The notes under the pieces were generated by a model. It did not search any database and had not been told where the DNA came from. It saw only the letters and a program-made list of their open reading frames with translations. The translations under genes were made by a program, and so were the position numbers. DNA of 64,000 bases from Chloroflexota bacterium (GTDB lineage Bacteria; Chloroflexota; UBA11872), in assembly GCA_026708035.1 (NCBI GenBank), contig JAPOVQ010000035.1, forward strand, positions 62,001 through 126,000, written 5' to 3'. Of this stretch, positions 48,901 to 58,770 are shown in pieces; position 1 is the first letter of the stretch, and each line of letters begins with the position of its first letter.

Positions 48901-48948
48901 ACCGCGGACGCCGGGCACAGGCCCACCAAACGCTCCGCGGTTTTTTTT
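48901..48948 (+). terminator. intrinsic terminator ahead of the ABC exporter genes
   Basis: ACCGCGGA (48901-48908) pairs perfectly with TCCGCGGT (48934-48941), with an inner GGGC/GCCC pair in the loop, followed by eight T (48941-48948). It lies 39 bases before the ATPase ATG. It may end the upstream transporter transcript, act as an attenuator, or both. Confidence 0.8.
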
Positions 48949-48987
48949 GTTGTCGCAAAACGCCGCACCCAGCCGCAAGGATGAGAA

Positions 48988-49833
48988 ATGACCACCGCCG
49001 TTGAAATCGTCGAACTGGAAAAGGCCTTCGACCCATCGGGCCTCGTGGGTGAGCTGCGCCGCGTGGTTGGGCGGCCCACGACACCGGTTGCCGCGCTGCG
49101 CCGGGTCACGCTGCGTGTGGCGCGAGGTGAGATCTACGGCGTCGTCGGCTCGAACGGCTCCGGCAAGTCCACGCTGGCCCGCATCGTGGCCACGCTGCTG
49201 ACACCCGACGCGGGCCGCGCGCGCGTGTTCGGCCGCGACGTGGAGCATGAGTCCGCCGACGTGCGGCGCCTGCTGAATCGCGTGTCGGTCGACGCGTCGT
49301 TCTTCAAGAAGCTCAGCCCGCTGGAGAACCTCGTCTTCTCGGCACGTCTGTACGACCTGCCGCCGCGCACCGCGGAGCCACGCGTGCGCCAGATTCTGCA
49401 ACGGCTGGGTATCAGCGGCGGTCCCCTCACCCGGCCGGTCGAGCAGATGTCGCGCGGCATGCAGCAGAAGGTGGCCGTGGCGCGGGCCTTCCTAACCTCG
49501 CCGGTGCTGTTGGTGCTCGACGAGCCAACCACCGGACTGGATCCGGCGTCGAAGCGCGACGTGCAGGCGTTCATCCAGGAGGTCCGCGACACCCACGACG
49601 CCACGGTGCTGCTCATGTCGCACGACATGGACGAGATTGCCCGGCTGTGCGATCGCATGGCCGTGCTCGACGACGGCCGGATCGTCGCCCAGGGAACGCC
49701 CGCGTCGCTGGCCGCGCCCGGGGAGACCTTGGAAGACGCCTTCATTCGCCTCACTGGCCATGCCCTGGGCGACACCACCAACGGACGCTCCAAGCGGGGC
49801 GAACCCGCCGGCGTCGGGGAGACGAGACCATGA
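48988..49833 (+). CDS. ABC-2 exporter ATP-binding protein
   Basis: 281 aa. Walker A VVGSNGSGKSTLARI, signature MSRGMQQKVAVARAFL, Walker B VLLVLDEPTTGLDP and switch His in LLMSHDM are present. It resembles the DrrA/CcmA/NatA group used for drug, lipid or polysaccharide export; the insertion GELRRVVGRPTTP before the first strand also suggests that group. AAGGA lies 8 bases before ATG. Its stop overlaps the permease ATG. Confidence 0.9.
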   Translation: MTTAVEIVELEKAFDPSGLVGELRRVVGRPTTPVAALRRVTLRVARGEIYGVVGSNGSGKSTLARIVATLLTPDAGRARVFGRDVEHESADVRRLLNRVSVDASFFKKLSPLENLVFSARLYDLPPRTAEPRVRQILQRLGISGGPLTRPVEQMSRGMQQKVAVARAFLTSPVLLVLDEPTTGLDPASKRDVQAFIQEVRDTHDATVLLMSHDMDEIARLCDRMAVLDDGRIVAQGTPASLAAPGETLEDAFIRLTGHALGDTTNGRSKRGEPAGVGETRP

Positions 49834-50654
49834 TTGCCGTTCGGCGTGAATGGCGAGCGTCCTATGCCTTCGTGGAGCTGAACGTCCGCGCCATCAAGCG
49901 TTACTGGGGGTGGGAGGCCGTCTGGCTGGCCTTTGCCATCGTCAACGCGCTGACGGTGGCCTACATCGCGCCCGGCGGACGAGAGATCGCGGGCGAGGCC
50001 TTCGCCACCGACCGGCTGGTGCTCTCTCTGGTCATCGGCACCGTGGTGTGGGCCTATCTGCAGCAGGTGTTCGACTCCGTCGGCTTCATGATCGCCTGGC
50101 AGCGCTGGGAAGGGACGATCGAAAGCACCTTCATGGCGCCCGCGCGACGCCTCGCGATGGTGGCCGGCACCAGCGCGTTTGCGATTGCCTACGCCTTCGT
50201 CCGTGCCCTGCTGGTGCTGGCCGTGGTGTCGCTATTCTTCGACCTCGATCTGCTGCAGGCCAATTGGCTCACGGCGCTGGTCACGATCTGTGTCGGCAGC
50301 GTTGGCTTCCTTGGGCTGGCGCTGATGGTGTCAGCCCTGCCGTTGCTGTTCCTGGAACGCGGCGAGCAGATGGTGATGATCACGCTCGCGGCGTTGCTGC
50401 TCGTGTCCGGCGTGTTCTACCCGATTGAGGTGCTGCCGGGCTGGCTCCAGGTCGTGGGGCGTCTCTCACCGGCTACCTACGTGCTGGAGGGCATGCGCGC
50501 AGCGGTGCTGGACGGAGCATCGGTAGGCGACGTGGCCGAGCTATTCCTACCGTTGCTGGCCATCGCGGCCGTGGCGCTGCCGCTCGGCGTCGTGGTCTTT
50601 CGCGCCGCCGAGCGCTATGCGCTGCGCAGCGGGCGCCTGAAGCGACACGGATGA
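49830..50654 (+). CDS. ABC-2 type exporter permease
   Basis: 274 aa. It has six predicted membrane helices with the ABC-2 signature region [48 protein letters not shown] near residues 180-230. It partners the upstream ATPase (ATGA overlap). The exported substrate is unknown. The open frame back to 49647 is a shadow. Confidence 0.88.
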   Translation: MIAVRREWRASYAFVELNVRAIKRYWGWEAVWLAFAIVNALTVAYIAPGGREIAGEAFATDRLVLSLVIGTVVWAYLQQVFDSVGFMIAWQRWEGTIESTFMAPARRLAMVAGTSAFAIAYAFVRALLVLAVVSLFFDLDLLQANWLTALVTICVGSVGFLGLALMVSALPLLFLERGEQMVMITLAALLLVSGVFYPIEVLPGWLQVVGRLSPATYVLEGMRAAVLDGASVGDVAELFLPLLAIAAVALPLGVVVFRAAERYALRSGRLKRHG

Positions 50655-50800
50655 TGCATCAACGATCACGGACCGATGGCAGGAGCCGCGCACGCGTCGC
50701 GGCTGCCAATCCACCCAAAACGCCACGCGCAGCGTCGAATGCGCAACAATCAGCCGGCGCGCCCAGGCGGCGCGCGTTCATGTGGGAGCGCACATCAGGT

Positions 50801-51673
50801 ATGGATCCGGTACAGCTGGGGATTCCCAAGGGCAGTTTGCAAGACGCGACCATTGAGTTGCTCCGCCGCGCGGGCTGGAGCGTCTCGGTGTCGTCGCGCA
50901 ACTACGTACCGGGCATCGATGACGACCATGTGCGCTGCAAGCTGGTGCGCGCCCAAGAAATTTCGCGCTACGTCGCCGACGGCAGTCTCGACGCGGGCAT
51001 CACCGGACTCGACTGGACCCTTGAGAACGCCTCCGACGTGCGCGTCGTCGCGGACCTGGTCTATTCCAAGGCCAGCTTCCAGCCGACGCGCTGGGTGCTA
51101 GCGGTGCCCAACGACTCGCCGGCGCAGTGCGCGGAGGATCTGCAGGGCGGCAAGATCGCCACGGAACTGGTGAATTTCTCCACGAAGTATTTCAGCGATC
51201 GCGAGATCGACGTTTCCGTGGAGTTCTCCTGGGGCGCCACCGAGCTCAAGGCGGCCGAGGGCCTGGCCGACGCCATCGTCGAGGTCACCGAAACCGAAAC
51301 CACGATCCGGGCGCATGGGCTGCGCGTCATCGAGACGCTCACCACCTCGAATCCGCAGCTGATCGCCAACCATGCCGCCTACGCCGACTCGGGGAAGCGG
51401 CGCAAGATCGATCAGATCGCGCTGTTGCTCAAGGGCGCGCTGGAAGCGGAGTCACGGGTGGGCCTCAAGATGAACGTGCCGCGGGCGAAGGTGGAAGCCA
51501 TCGTCGAGGTGCTGCCGAGCATCACCGCGCCGACGGTCGCCAATCTCTTCGGCACCGACTGGCTGTCCATCGAGATCGTCGTCTCGGAGCACGAGGTGCG
51601 GGAGCTGATTCCGGAGCTTCGCGCCAAGGGCGCCGAAGGCATCATCGAATACCCGCTCAACAAGATCGTCTGA
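50801..51673 (+). CDS. hisG: ATP phosphoribosyltransferase, long form
   Basis: 290 aa. It catalyses the first step of histidine synthesis from ATP and PRPP. Seen: [41 protein letters not shown]-like [16 protein letters not shown], and a C-terminal regulatory ACT-like domain ([31 protein letters not shown]), so it needs no HisZ. ATG 50801 is chosen by homology; the frame is open to 50651. It is 146 bases after the exporter permease, with no other his genes here. Confidence 0.95.
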   Translation: MDPVQLGIPKGSLQDATIELLRRAGWSVSVSSRNYVPGIDDDHVRCKLVRAQEISRYVADGSLDAGITGLDWTLENASDVRVVADLVYSKASFQPTRWVLAVPNDSPAQCAEDLQGGKIATELVNFSTKYFSDREIDVSVEFSWGATELKAAEGLADAIVEVTETETTIRAHGLRVIETLTTSNPQLIANHAAYADSGKRRKIDQIALLLKGALEAESRVGLKMNVPRAKVEAIVEVLPSITAPTVANLFGTDWLSIEIVVSEHEVRELIPELRAKGAEGIIEYPLNKIV

Positions 51674-52357
51674 TCAGCGGCGCTCGAGACGACGCGCCAG
51701 CCGCGTCAGGGCGTCGGGGTCGGTGCAGGGGCTGTAGTGCCCCGGCAGCACCACGCGCGCGCCGCTCGCCGCCAGGCGGCGGGCGGACGCGCGCTCATCG
51801 TCGCGGCTGGTGGCCAGCCAGGGCACGTTTACGTGCAGACGGCCCCGACTGTGGATCAGGGCGTCACCCGCCACGAGGACGTCGCCGCGTAGGAGCGACA
51901 TGCTGCCGGGCGTGTGGCCGGGCGTGTGCAGCACCTGCCAGTCGTCGATCGCGTCGCCTTCTTGGACGGTTGAGACGTCGACCGGCGGACGCCAGCGCAT
52001 GATCCATGGGACGAGCGGCCAGTAGAGCAGCGAGCGAAGGCCCGGACACGTCTCGGGCGCCGCCAGGTACGGCACGTCGGCCTCGTGAATCAGGATCGGC
52101 GCGCCGGTTCGCCGCTGCAGCTCCACCGCGCTGCCGCTGTGGTCCATGTCGAAGTGCGTCAGCACGATGCGATCGATCCCGGACGGCTCGACGCCAATCT
52201 CGCCGGCGGCGCGAAGGATCGCGCCGGCACGACCGGGCATCCCAGTGTCGACCAGCAGCGTCTCGACCCCGGTCAGCAGGTAGCACCACGAGCTGAGGAA
52301 TCGGTCCACCGCGTAGCAGCCAGGCGCCAGTTCGAACGGCGGCTGGCGTTTGCTCAT
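51674..52357 (-). CDS. MBL-fold metallo-hydrolase
   Basis: 227 aa. The metallo-beta-lactamase metal motif is THFDMDHSG (H-x-[x]-x-D-H with Phe in place of the second His), then HTPGHTPGSMS, VAGDALI and LPGHYSP. This is the glyoxalase II/lactonase-like branch. ATG 52357 is preferred over 52384. Its stop codon abuts the hisG stop on the other strand. Confidence 0.86.
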   Translation of the reverse strand: MSKRQPPFELAPGCYAVDRFLSSWCYLLTGVETLLVDTGMPGRAGAILRAAGEIGVEPSGIDRIVLTHFDMDHSGSAVELQRRTGAPILIHEADVPYLAAPETCPGLRSLLYWPLVPWIMRWRPPVDVSTVQEGDAIDDWQVLHTPGHTPGSMSLLRGDVLVAGDALIHSRGRLHVNVPWLATSRDDERASARRLAASGARVVLPGHYSPCTDPDALTRLARRLERR

Positions 52358-52390
52358 GCCCCGCCAGTCAGGCCAGGCGACCAACCGCGA

Positions 52391-52870
52391 CTATCCCCCG
52401 TAGCTCATCCCCGTGGCGGACAGGAGCTGCGGCTCGCCGCCGCGTTCGGATCCGCCGACCACCTCGCCAAAGTAGACCACGTGGTCGCCGGGCTGGCTGC
52501 TCCCCACGACGCGGCACTCGAACCAAGCCACGGCCCCATCCAAGACCGGCGTGCCGGTGTCATACGACGTCACCGGCTCGCCTTCGAGACGGCCCTCGCC
52601 GCTGGTGGACTTGGCCGTGAACTTGAGCGAGAGATCTTTAGACCCGTCCGGCAGGACCGAAATCGAAAAGACGCCCGTCGCGTCGATGTTTTGCCGCGTG
52701 TGCGCCCCGTCCTGGATCGCCACCGCGACCACGCGCGGATCGAACGACACCTGGGTCAGCCAATTCGCCGTCATGCCGTTCGGCTCGCCATCCGCCGACT
52801 TCGTACCAACTACCACCAGGCCGTAGACAAGAGCGTTGAGCGCGTCGGATACCGGGTCGCTGTCAGACAT
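52391..52870 (-). CDS. flavin reductase-like (FMN-binding split-barrel) protein
   Basis: 159 aa. The flavin reductase domain signatures are GLVVVGTKSADGEPNGMTANWLTQVSFDPRVVAVAIQ, then SISVLPDGS and a final HVVYFGEVVGG. Such proteins use NAD(P)H to reduce FMN for partner monooxygenases, or bind FMN themselves. ATG 52870 lies at the start of the fold; the frame to 53011 is rejected. It is 33 bases upstream of the MBL gene in the same direction. Confidence 0.85.
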   Translation of the reverse strand: MSDSDPVSDALNALVYGLVVVGTKSADGEPNGMTANWLTQVSFDPRVVAVAIQDGAHTRQNIDATGVFSISVLPDGSKDLSLKFTAKSTSGEGRLEGEPVTSYDTGTPVLDGAVAWFECRVVGSSQPGDHVVYFGEVVGGSERGGEPQLLSATGMSYGG

Positions 52871-53033
52871 GAGAGATCCCATCTGGGTGCAAGGGCCTTG
52901 GCTCCATGCGATTATCCGCGTCCCGCAGCGTCCGCGGCAATGCCGCGGGGAATCATGGCGCGAAGCCCGGCGATCAACGGCCGCAGCTACGCTACGATGC
53001 CTCGCCGCCACGACCAGCGATCAGGGAGCCCAC

Positions 53034-53936
53034 GTGTCACGCGTCAATCGTTGCATCGAGCTGCTGGAGCAGGGACAGCCCGTTTACTACGACCGGGTCG
53101 ACCCGCTCGAGCTCAGTTATGACCTGGGCCGCGAGATGAGCGGCACCTGGGCCGACTATCTGCGGATCGAGTTCGAGCACCAGGGATTGGACGCGGTGGC
53201 GCTGTCACGCTTCATGCGCGGCATGGTCGATGCCGGCCCGACGCGAAGCGGACACCGCACGCCGACGGTGATGTGCACCCTGCCTGCGACCGGCATGAGC
53301 GCCGACGAGGTCCGGCTCAACGCCTGGCAAATTCGCCACATCCTTTCGGCGGGCGTCCACGGGCTCTATCTGGCCCACGTGCGCGACCCTGAAGCCGTGC
53401 GGGCGTTCGTCGAGGCCTGCCGCTTTCCGCATCAGACCGTGGGCATGGGCGACGACCTGGGCATCGGCACCCGCGGGCACGGCGCCGAGGGCTTTCCGGC
53501 CGACATCTGGGGACTGGACGTTTCCGACTACGTGCGCGTCGCCGACCCTTGGCCGCTCAATCCGGCGGGTGAGCTGGCCCTCGGCATCAAGGTCGAGGAC
53601 CGCTTCGGCCTGCCGCACGCCGACGCCTGCATGGCCGTGCCGGGAGTGGCGTTCGGCGAGTGGGGCCCCGGCGACATGGGCCTGTTCTTCGGCCATCCGG
53701 AGTGGAAAAACGCTCCCTACAGCCCGCAGATGGAGGCCGCCTGGCGGCAGGTAAAGACCGCCTGCGACCGTGCGGGCATCCGCTTCCTCTGCGCCTGGGA
53801 CGACCCGGCGCTCACGCCCGAGCAGCGGGCGGACCTGCTGATCAACGAAATCGGCGCCAAGCTCATCGCCGCTGGCGACGGTCCCATCCTGGCCGCCGCC
53901 GGCCGGGCGCTCACCGGGCGCACGATGCCCGTGTAG
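53034..53936 (+). CDS. HpcH/HpaI aldolase/citrate lyase family protein
   Basis: 300 aa. A TIM-barrel class II aldolase type: EFEHQGLDAVALSRFM, RHILSAGVHGLYLAHVRDPEAVRAFVEACR, KVEDRFGLPHADACMAVPGVAFGEWGPGDMGLFFG with the acidic metal ligands, and a C-terminal LLINEIGAKLIAAGDG. It probably cleaves or forms a 2-keto acid. GTG 53034 behind GGGAG (6 bases) is chosen; upstream residues are a shadow. Confidence 0.85.
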   Translation: MSRVNRCIELLEQGQPVYYDRVDPLELSYDLGREMSGTWADYLRIEFEHQGLDAVALSRFMRGMVDAGPTRSGHRTPTVMCTLPATGMSADEVRLNAWQIRHILSAGVHGLYLAHVRDPEAVRAFVEACRFPHQTVGMGDDLGIGTRGHGAEGFPADIWGLDVSDYVRVADPWPLNPAGELALGIKVEDRFGLPHADACMAVPGVAFGEWGPGDMGLFFGHPEWKNAPYSPQMEAAWRQVKTACDRAGIRFLCAWDDPALTPEQRADLLINEIGAKLIAAGDGPILAAAGRALTGRTMPV

Positions 53937-53967
53937 CCGCGCGATCCGCGCGGCGCCGACAGCCCGG

Positions 53968-55038
53968 CTATTCGCGGTGGGACAGCAGTTTCAGGCACAC
54001 GGGCGCGGGCACCGCAACCTCGTGGCCGGAAAACTCAAGCTCTCCCGAAGCCCTATCGACCCGAAACGTGACGATACTGCCGGAGTTCTGGTTGGCGGCG
54101 AGCAGGAAGCGGCCGTCGGGCGTGATGAGAAAGTTTCGCGGGATTTCGCCGCGGGTCGGGGTATGACCAAGCGGCGTGAGCCGCCCCGTGGCGGACTCCA
54201 CCGCAAACGCCGCAATCGAGTTGTGCCCCCGGTTCGAGGCGTACACGAACCGGCCATCGGGCGACACATGAATGTCGGCGCAGGTGCTGTCGCCGCTCCA
54301 CGCCACGGGTAGCGTCGAGATTCTCTGCGTGACGGTCAGCGCCCCCGTTGCCGCGTCGTAGTCGTAGGCGGAGACTGACGACCCCAGTTCGTTGACCGCG
54401 TAGGCGTGGGCGGAGGCCGGATGAAATGCGAAATGTCGCGGCCCGTCGCCCGGCTCGGCAGGCACGCTCAAGTCCGGTTGCTCGATCAGCCGCCCGGTCG
54501 CGTGATCGATGCGATAGACCACGATGGCGTCCATGCCAAGGTCGCAGACGTACACGAGGGTGTTGGCGCCGTCGATCATCACGCAATGCGCATGGGCCTG
54601 TCGCTGGCGCTCGGGATTGACCGACGAGCCGTGATGCTGGACGAAATCGGTGCGCGCTCCCAGTGACCCATTCGCTTGGATCGGCAGGAGACTCACGCTG
54701 CCGCCAAAGTAGTTCGCCACGACGACGTAGGAATCCGTCTGATCAACTTGCAGGTGGCACGGCCCGGCGCCACCGGTGTGCGCCGAGTTGAGCAACGTCA
54801 GGGCGCCATTCCCATTGATCGCGTAAGCCGTGACCACACCGTCGCCGGAAACCTTCTCACAGGCGGCATACAGGTGTTCCCCGCTTGGGTCGATGACGAG
54901 GAACGTCGGATTCTCGATGCCCGGCTGCACGTCAACGCATTCGACGGCGCCGGTCGCAACGTTCAGGCGGCAGGTGTAAATGCCTTCGGCGCCCAGATCG
55001 GTATAAGTGCCCACGAACAGGAAGCGCTCGTCGTTCAC
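53968..55038 (-). CDS. lactonase family beta-propeller (6-phosphogluconolactonase type)
   Basis: 356 aa. Repeated blades of the Pgl/lactonase family: FLFVGTYTDLGAEGIYTCRLN, GENPTFLVIDPSGEHLYAACE-like turns, GGAGPCHLQVDQTDSYVVVANYFGGSVSLLPI, and RNFLITPDGRFLLAANQNSGSIVTFRVD near the end. It probably hydrolyses a sugar lactone. GTG 55038 follows GAGGG by about 8 bases; ATG 55122 upstream has no such site. Confidence 0.87.
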   Translation of the reverse strand: MNDERFLFVGTYTDLGAEGIYTCRLNVATGAVECVDVQPGIENPTFLVIDPSGEHLYAACEKVSGDGVVTAYAINGNGALTLLNSAHTGGAGPCHLQVDQTDSYVVVANYFGGSVSLLPIQANGSLGARTDFVQHHGSSVNPERQRQAHAHCVMIDGANTLVYVCDLGMDAIVVYRIDHATGRLIEQPDLSVPAEPGDGPRHFAFHPASAHAYAVNELGSSVSAYDYDAATGALTVTQRISTLPVAWSGDSTCADIHVSPDGRFVYASNRGHNSIAAFAVESATGRLTPLGHTPTRGEIPRNFLITPDGRFLLAANQNSGSIVTFRVDRASGELEFSGHEVAVPAPVCLKLLSHRE

Positions 55039-55165
55039 GCTCACACCCTCATTTCGCGCGTCGTCGCCGGTGAGATTGGCGGACGATAGCACCGGATGCG
55101 GCTCGCCATGTCGAATTGTCATTCGCGGGCACAATGCGACCAGGTCGACGACCGGAGAGCCGCCA

Positions 55166-56362
55166 ATGCACACCCACAACCACGAGTCCCACGGCTCGTC
55201 GCCGACGGGGCGAACTGTCGTGCGCGCCGGCAAGCTCTTCGACGGCGCGAGCCGCACGCTCACCGACGACGCCGTGGTAGTGGTCGCCGGCGGACAAGTG
55301 GCCGCCGCCGGACCGGCGTTCGACATCGAGATTCGTCCCGACGACCAAGTGATCGATCTCCGGCCTTGCACGGTGTTGCCGGGACTGATCGACGCCCACG
55401 TCCATCTCATGGGTCAGAACCCGGCGCACGCGCATCCCGGCCCCATCGAATACCGCGCCATTCGGTCGGCGGCGCAAGCCAAAGCGCTGCTCGACGCCGG
55501 ATTCACCACCCTGCGAGACTTGGGCTCACAGACCTCCGTGGCTCTCAAGCAAGCCATCGACGACGGCGCCGTGCCGGGTCCGCGAATGATCGCCGCCGGC
55601 TACGCCATCGCCCGCACCGGCGGCCCCTGGTTTGGCATGGAGCCGTCGTGGCGCTGGGTGCGACCCGCCGAAGGCGTCGACGCCTGCCGCCAGGCCGTGC
55701 ATCGCTGCATTCGGGAAGGATCAAGCGTCATCAAGATCGGCACCTCCACCGGGCGAGGGGACGCGGCCTGGGGTGAGATCCCGACCTACACGGTGGCCGA
55801 GGTGCAGGCCGTGGTCGAGGAGGCGCATGCCTGGGGCCTGCGCGTGGCGGCGCACGCCATGGGCGACGAGGGCGTCCGCCGGGCGGTGCTCGGCGGCGTC
55901 GACACCGTCGAGCACGGCTACAACATCACCGACGACACCCTGGGCTTGATCATCGAGCGCGGCGTCTATCTGGTTCCGACCCTGCGCGCGCGGGCCTTTA
56001 CCACCAGCGACAGCGGACGACGGACCTACGCCCACCAGGTTCGCTCGCTGCGGCGGGCGTATGCGGCCGGCGCGCGGCTGGCGCTGGGAACCGACACGAC
56101 GGGCGGCGCCGAGATGCCGCACGGCCACGAGAACGCGGTTGAATTCAGACTCATGGCCGAGACCATGGAGCCCATCGACGCGCTGCTGTCGGGTACGCGG
56201 GTGGCGGCGCAAGCGCTTGGGCTTCATCCGCACGTCGGCAGCCTGCAACCCGGAGCGGCCGCCGACCTGGTCGCCGTGCGCGAGAATCCCCTGCGTGAGC
56301 TCGACACCCTGCAACGGGTCGAATTCGTCATGCAGGGCGGCCGGGTGATCCTGGCGCCCTGA
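55166..56362 (+). CDS. metal-dependent amidohydrolase (imidazolonepropionase/prolidase-like)
   Basis: 398 aa. Metal motifs: LPGLIDAHVHLMG, Lys in SVIKIGTSTG, His in VAAHAMGDEGV, VEHGYNI and Asp in LGTDTTGG. These are the ligands of the Xaa-Pro dipeptidase/imidazolonepropionase-like branch. The substrate is probably a cyclic or peptide amide. GGAGAG lies 7-8 bases before ATG 55166. The next genes, opposite strand, are oligopeptide-transport ATPases, which would fit a peptide-related role. Confidence 0.88.
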   Translation: MHTHNHESHGSSPTGRTVVRAGKLFDGASRTLTDDAVVVVAGGQVAAAGPAFDIEIRPDDQVIDLRPCTVLPGLIDAHVHLMGQNPAHAHPGPIEYRAIRSAAQAKALLDAGFTTLRDLGSQTSVALKQAIDDGAVPGPRMIAAGYAIARTGGPWFGMEPSWRWVRPAEGVDACRQAVHRCIREGSSVIKIGTSTGRGDAAWGEIPTYTVAEVQAVVEEAHAWGLRVAAHAMGDEGVRRAVLGGVDTVEHGYNITDDTLGLIIERGVYLVPTLRARAFTTSDSGRRTYAHQVRSLRRAYAAGARLALGTDTTGGAEMPHGHENAVEFRLMAETMEPIDALLSGTRVAAQALGLHPHVGSLQPGAAADLVAVRENPLRELDTLQRVEFVMQGGRVILAP

Positions 56363-56391
56363 CCCACGCGCCGCTTGACCGAACCTCGGTC

Positions 56392-57477
56392 CTATGCGGT
56401 CGTCGAAGTCCGGACGGAGTCGGTGATGGCGTCGTGCATTTCGCTGCTGAGCTGCGGCAGCGCCGTGCCGCGCCGGTCGAAATCCTCCGCGACGTGGCAC
56501 GCCACGAGGTGACCATCGCCGAAGTCGCGCAGGGGCGGCTCCTCGTTGAAGCACACATCCTGGGCGACGGCGCAACGCGTATTGAACCGACACCCCTGGG
56601 GCGGGTTCGTCGGACTCGGCAACTCGCCGGGAATGATCAGGCGTTCCCGCTGCTCCGACGGGTCGGGGACCGGAATCGCGTCCATGAGCGCCCGGGTGTA
56701 GGGGTGAATGGCGTTGCTGAAGAGCTCCGGCGTATCGGCCTGCTCCACGATCTTGCCCAGATACATCACGGCCACGCGGTCGCAGACGTACCGCACGACG
56801 GCCAGGTTGTGGGCGATGAACAGGTAGGTGAGGCCAAACTCACCCTGCAGATCGCGCAGCAGGTTCAGAATCTGCGATTGAATCGAAACGTCGAGGGCGG
56901 AAACCGGCTCATCGCATACGAGAAATTGCGGGCGCAGCACCAGCGAACGCGCGATGCCGATGCGTTGCCGCTGACCGCCGGAGAACTCGTGCGGATATCG
57001 CTGCGCGTAGTGGCTGCTGATCCCGACGATATCCATGATCTCGCGGATTTGGTCGTTGCGTTCATCGGGCGAACCAATCTTGTGGACCTCGAGGCCCTCG
57101 CCGATGATGCCGCCCACGGTGATTCGCGGATCCAGCGATCCATAGGGATCCTGGAAGATGATCTGCATGTTGCGGGCGAGCACCTTGCGGTCGAGCTTCG
57201 ACACATCCTCGCCGCCGAAGTAGATTTCGCCGCTCGTTGGCGGATAAATGCGGAGGATGGTGCGGCCCACGGTGGTCTTGCCGCACCCGCTCTCGCCCAC
57301 CAGGCCGAACGTTTCGCCGCGCTTGATGTCAAACGAGACCTCGTCCGCGGCGTGCACGTGGGCGATGGTGCGCAGGAGGATGCCGCCGCGCACCGGAAAG
57401 TGCTTGGTGAGCTTCTGGACCGAGACGAGGACGTCGTCGGACGCGCCGTTGCCCGAGCCGGCGATTTCAGTAGCCAT
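56392..57477 (-). CDS. oligopeptide/dipeptide ABC transporter ATP-binding protein (DppF/OppF type)
   Basis: 361 aa. Walker A GESGCGKTTVGRTI, FQDPYGSLDPR, signature FSGGQRQRIGIARSL and Walker B FLVCDEPVSALD are clear. The C-terminal oligo_HPY extension carries GCRFNTRCAVAQDVCF and VACH, four Cys typical of the family. It pairs with the preceding ATPase; start and stop share a base (TGATG). No permeases or binding protein lie beside it. Confidence 0.92.
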   Translation of the reverse strand: MATEIAGSGNGASDDVLVSVQKLTKHFPVRGGILLRTIAHVHAADEVSFDIKRGETFGLVGESGCGKTTVGRTILRIYPPTSGEIYFGGEDVSKLDRKVLARNMQIIFQDPYGSLDPRITVGGIIGEGLEVHKIGSPDERNDQIREIMDIVGISSHYAQRYPHEFSGGQRQRIGIARSLVLRPQFLVCDEPVSALDVSIQSQILNLLRDLQGEFGLTYLFIAHNLAVVRYVCDRVAVMYLGKIVEQADTPELFSNAIHPYTRALMDAIPVPDPSEQRERLIIPGELPSPTNPPQGCRFNTRCAVAQDVCFNEEPPLRDFGDGHLVACHVAEDFDRRGTALPQLSSEMHDAITDSVRTSTTA

Positions 57478-58568
57478 CAGTTCACCGATCCCGCGGTCGC
57501 TCGAGCCTGTGGCAGCGGCTCGCCGTCGTGCCCGGATGGTCGCTGGGGATACAGGTGACAGCGCACCGTGCGCCCATCGTCAAGCCGCTGAAGCTGCGGG
57601 CGATTGTCGCGGCAAATGTTCATCGCCTCCGGACAGCGCGCCTGGAAGAGGCACCCGAGCGGCAGCCGCATCATGTGCGGCACCGATCCGCGGATGGTCG
57701 AGAGCCGTTCGCTGCGATCCGTCATCAGGCTCGGAATGCTCGTCATCAGCCCGCGGGTATACGGGTGCTTCGGCGCGGCAAATAGAGATCCGACGTCGGC
57801 GTACTCGACCACCTCGCCCGTGTACATCACCGCCACGTCATCCGCCATCTCCGCAATCACCCCGAGATCGTGCGTGATCAGCAACAGCGCCATGCCCGTC
57901 CGGGCCCGGATTTCCCGGATCAATTCGAGAATCTGGGCCTGAATCGTCACGTCGAGGGCGGTCGTGGGTTCGTCGGCCAGGAGCAGCTGGGGTTCGCACG
58001 CCAGCGCCATGGCGATCATCACACGCTGCCGCATGCCGCCCGACAGCTCATGGGGATACGCCTTCACCCGCTGCTCCGGTTGGGGAATCCCCACCAGCCG
58101 CAGCACCTCGATGATCCGCTCGTAGCGCTGCTTGCCTGAGAAGTCGCGATGTTCACGCAGAACCTCGCCAATCTGATTGCCGGTGTTGAACACGGGATTC
58201 AGCGCCGTCATGGGCTCCTGGAAGATCATGGAAATCTCGTCGCCGCGCACGCGGCGCATCTCCCGATCACTAAGGTCGCGCAGATTGCGGTCCTGCCATA
58301 TCACCTCGCCGCCGACAATGTCGCCCGGCGGACGAATCAGACGCATCACACTGAGCGCGCTGACGCTCTTGCCGCAGCCGGATTCGCCCACCAGCCCGAG
58401 CGTCTTGCCGCGTTCGATGGCATAGGACACGCCGTCAACGGCCCGAAGCACTCCGTCGCGAACCCGAAAGTGCGTGCGCAGGTTTCGCACCGACAGCAGC
58501 AGGTCGCCTCTTTCGACCCGTTCCGGCAGCTGCATGCCAGGCTCGGGCGCGCCGTTAGCTTCGCTCAT
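57477..58568 (-). CDS. oligopeptide/dipeptide ABC transporter ATP-binding protein (DppD/OppD type)
   Basis: 363 aa. Walker [26 protein letters not shown], signature [15 protein letters not shown] and Walker [14 protein letters not shown] are present, with the C-terminal [15 protein letters not shown] and VRCH Cys set. ATG 58568 is preferred over 58604. It is the first gene of a two-gene transcript that lacks the membrane subunits. Confidence 0.92.
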   Translation of the reverse strand: MSEANGAPEPGMQLPERVERGDLLLSVRNLRTHFRVRDGVLRAVDGVSYAIERGKTLGLVGESGCGKSVSALSVMRLIRPPGDIVGGEVIWQDRNLRDLSDREMRRVRGDEISMIFQEPMTALNPVFNTGNQIGEVLREHRDFSGKQRYERIIEVLRLVGIPQPEQRVKAYPHELSGGMRQRVMIAMALACEPQLLLADEPTTALDVTIQAQILELIREIRARTGMALLLITHDLGVIAEMADDVAVMYTGEVVEYADVGSLFAAPKHPYTRGLMTSIPSLMTDRSERLSTIRGSVPHMMRLPLGCLFQARCPEAMNICRDNRPQLQRLDDGRTVRCHLYPQRPSGHDGEPLPQARATAGSVN

Positions 58569-58731
58569 GGCCGTTGCGGCGCGCGCTCCGCGCCGCCAGT
58601 CCAAGTCCGTGGGTCGTTCCGACGATGCACTACAGACATTGGTTGAACCGTTACTCCGTAGGTTGAGGTCCGGTATCTACCCGTGGGCGCCTCGCGCACG
58701 CTTCACGGACGACTGCTCAGCCGCGGGAATG

Positions 58732-58761
58732 AGTTTAGGTGCGAGCGCCGCTGGGCGTCAA
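58732..58761 (-). promoter_or_regulatory. promoter of the peptide-transport ATPase genes
   Basis: TTGACG (58761-58756), 18 bases, TAAACT (58737-58732) on the minus strand. It leaves a leader of about 155 bases before ATG 58568, in which I see no clear hairpin. Confidence 0.5.
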
Positions 58762-58770
58762 CGTGCAAAC

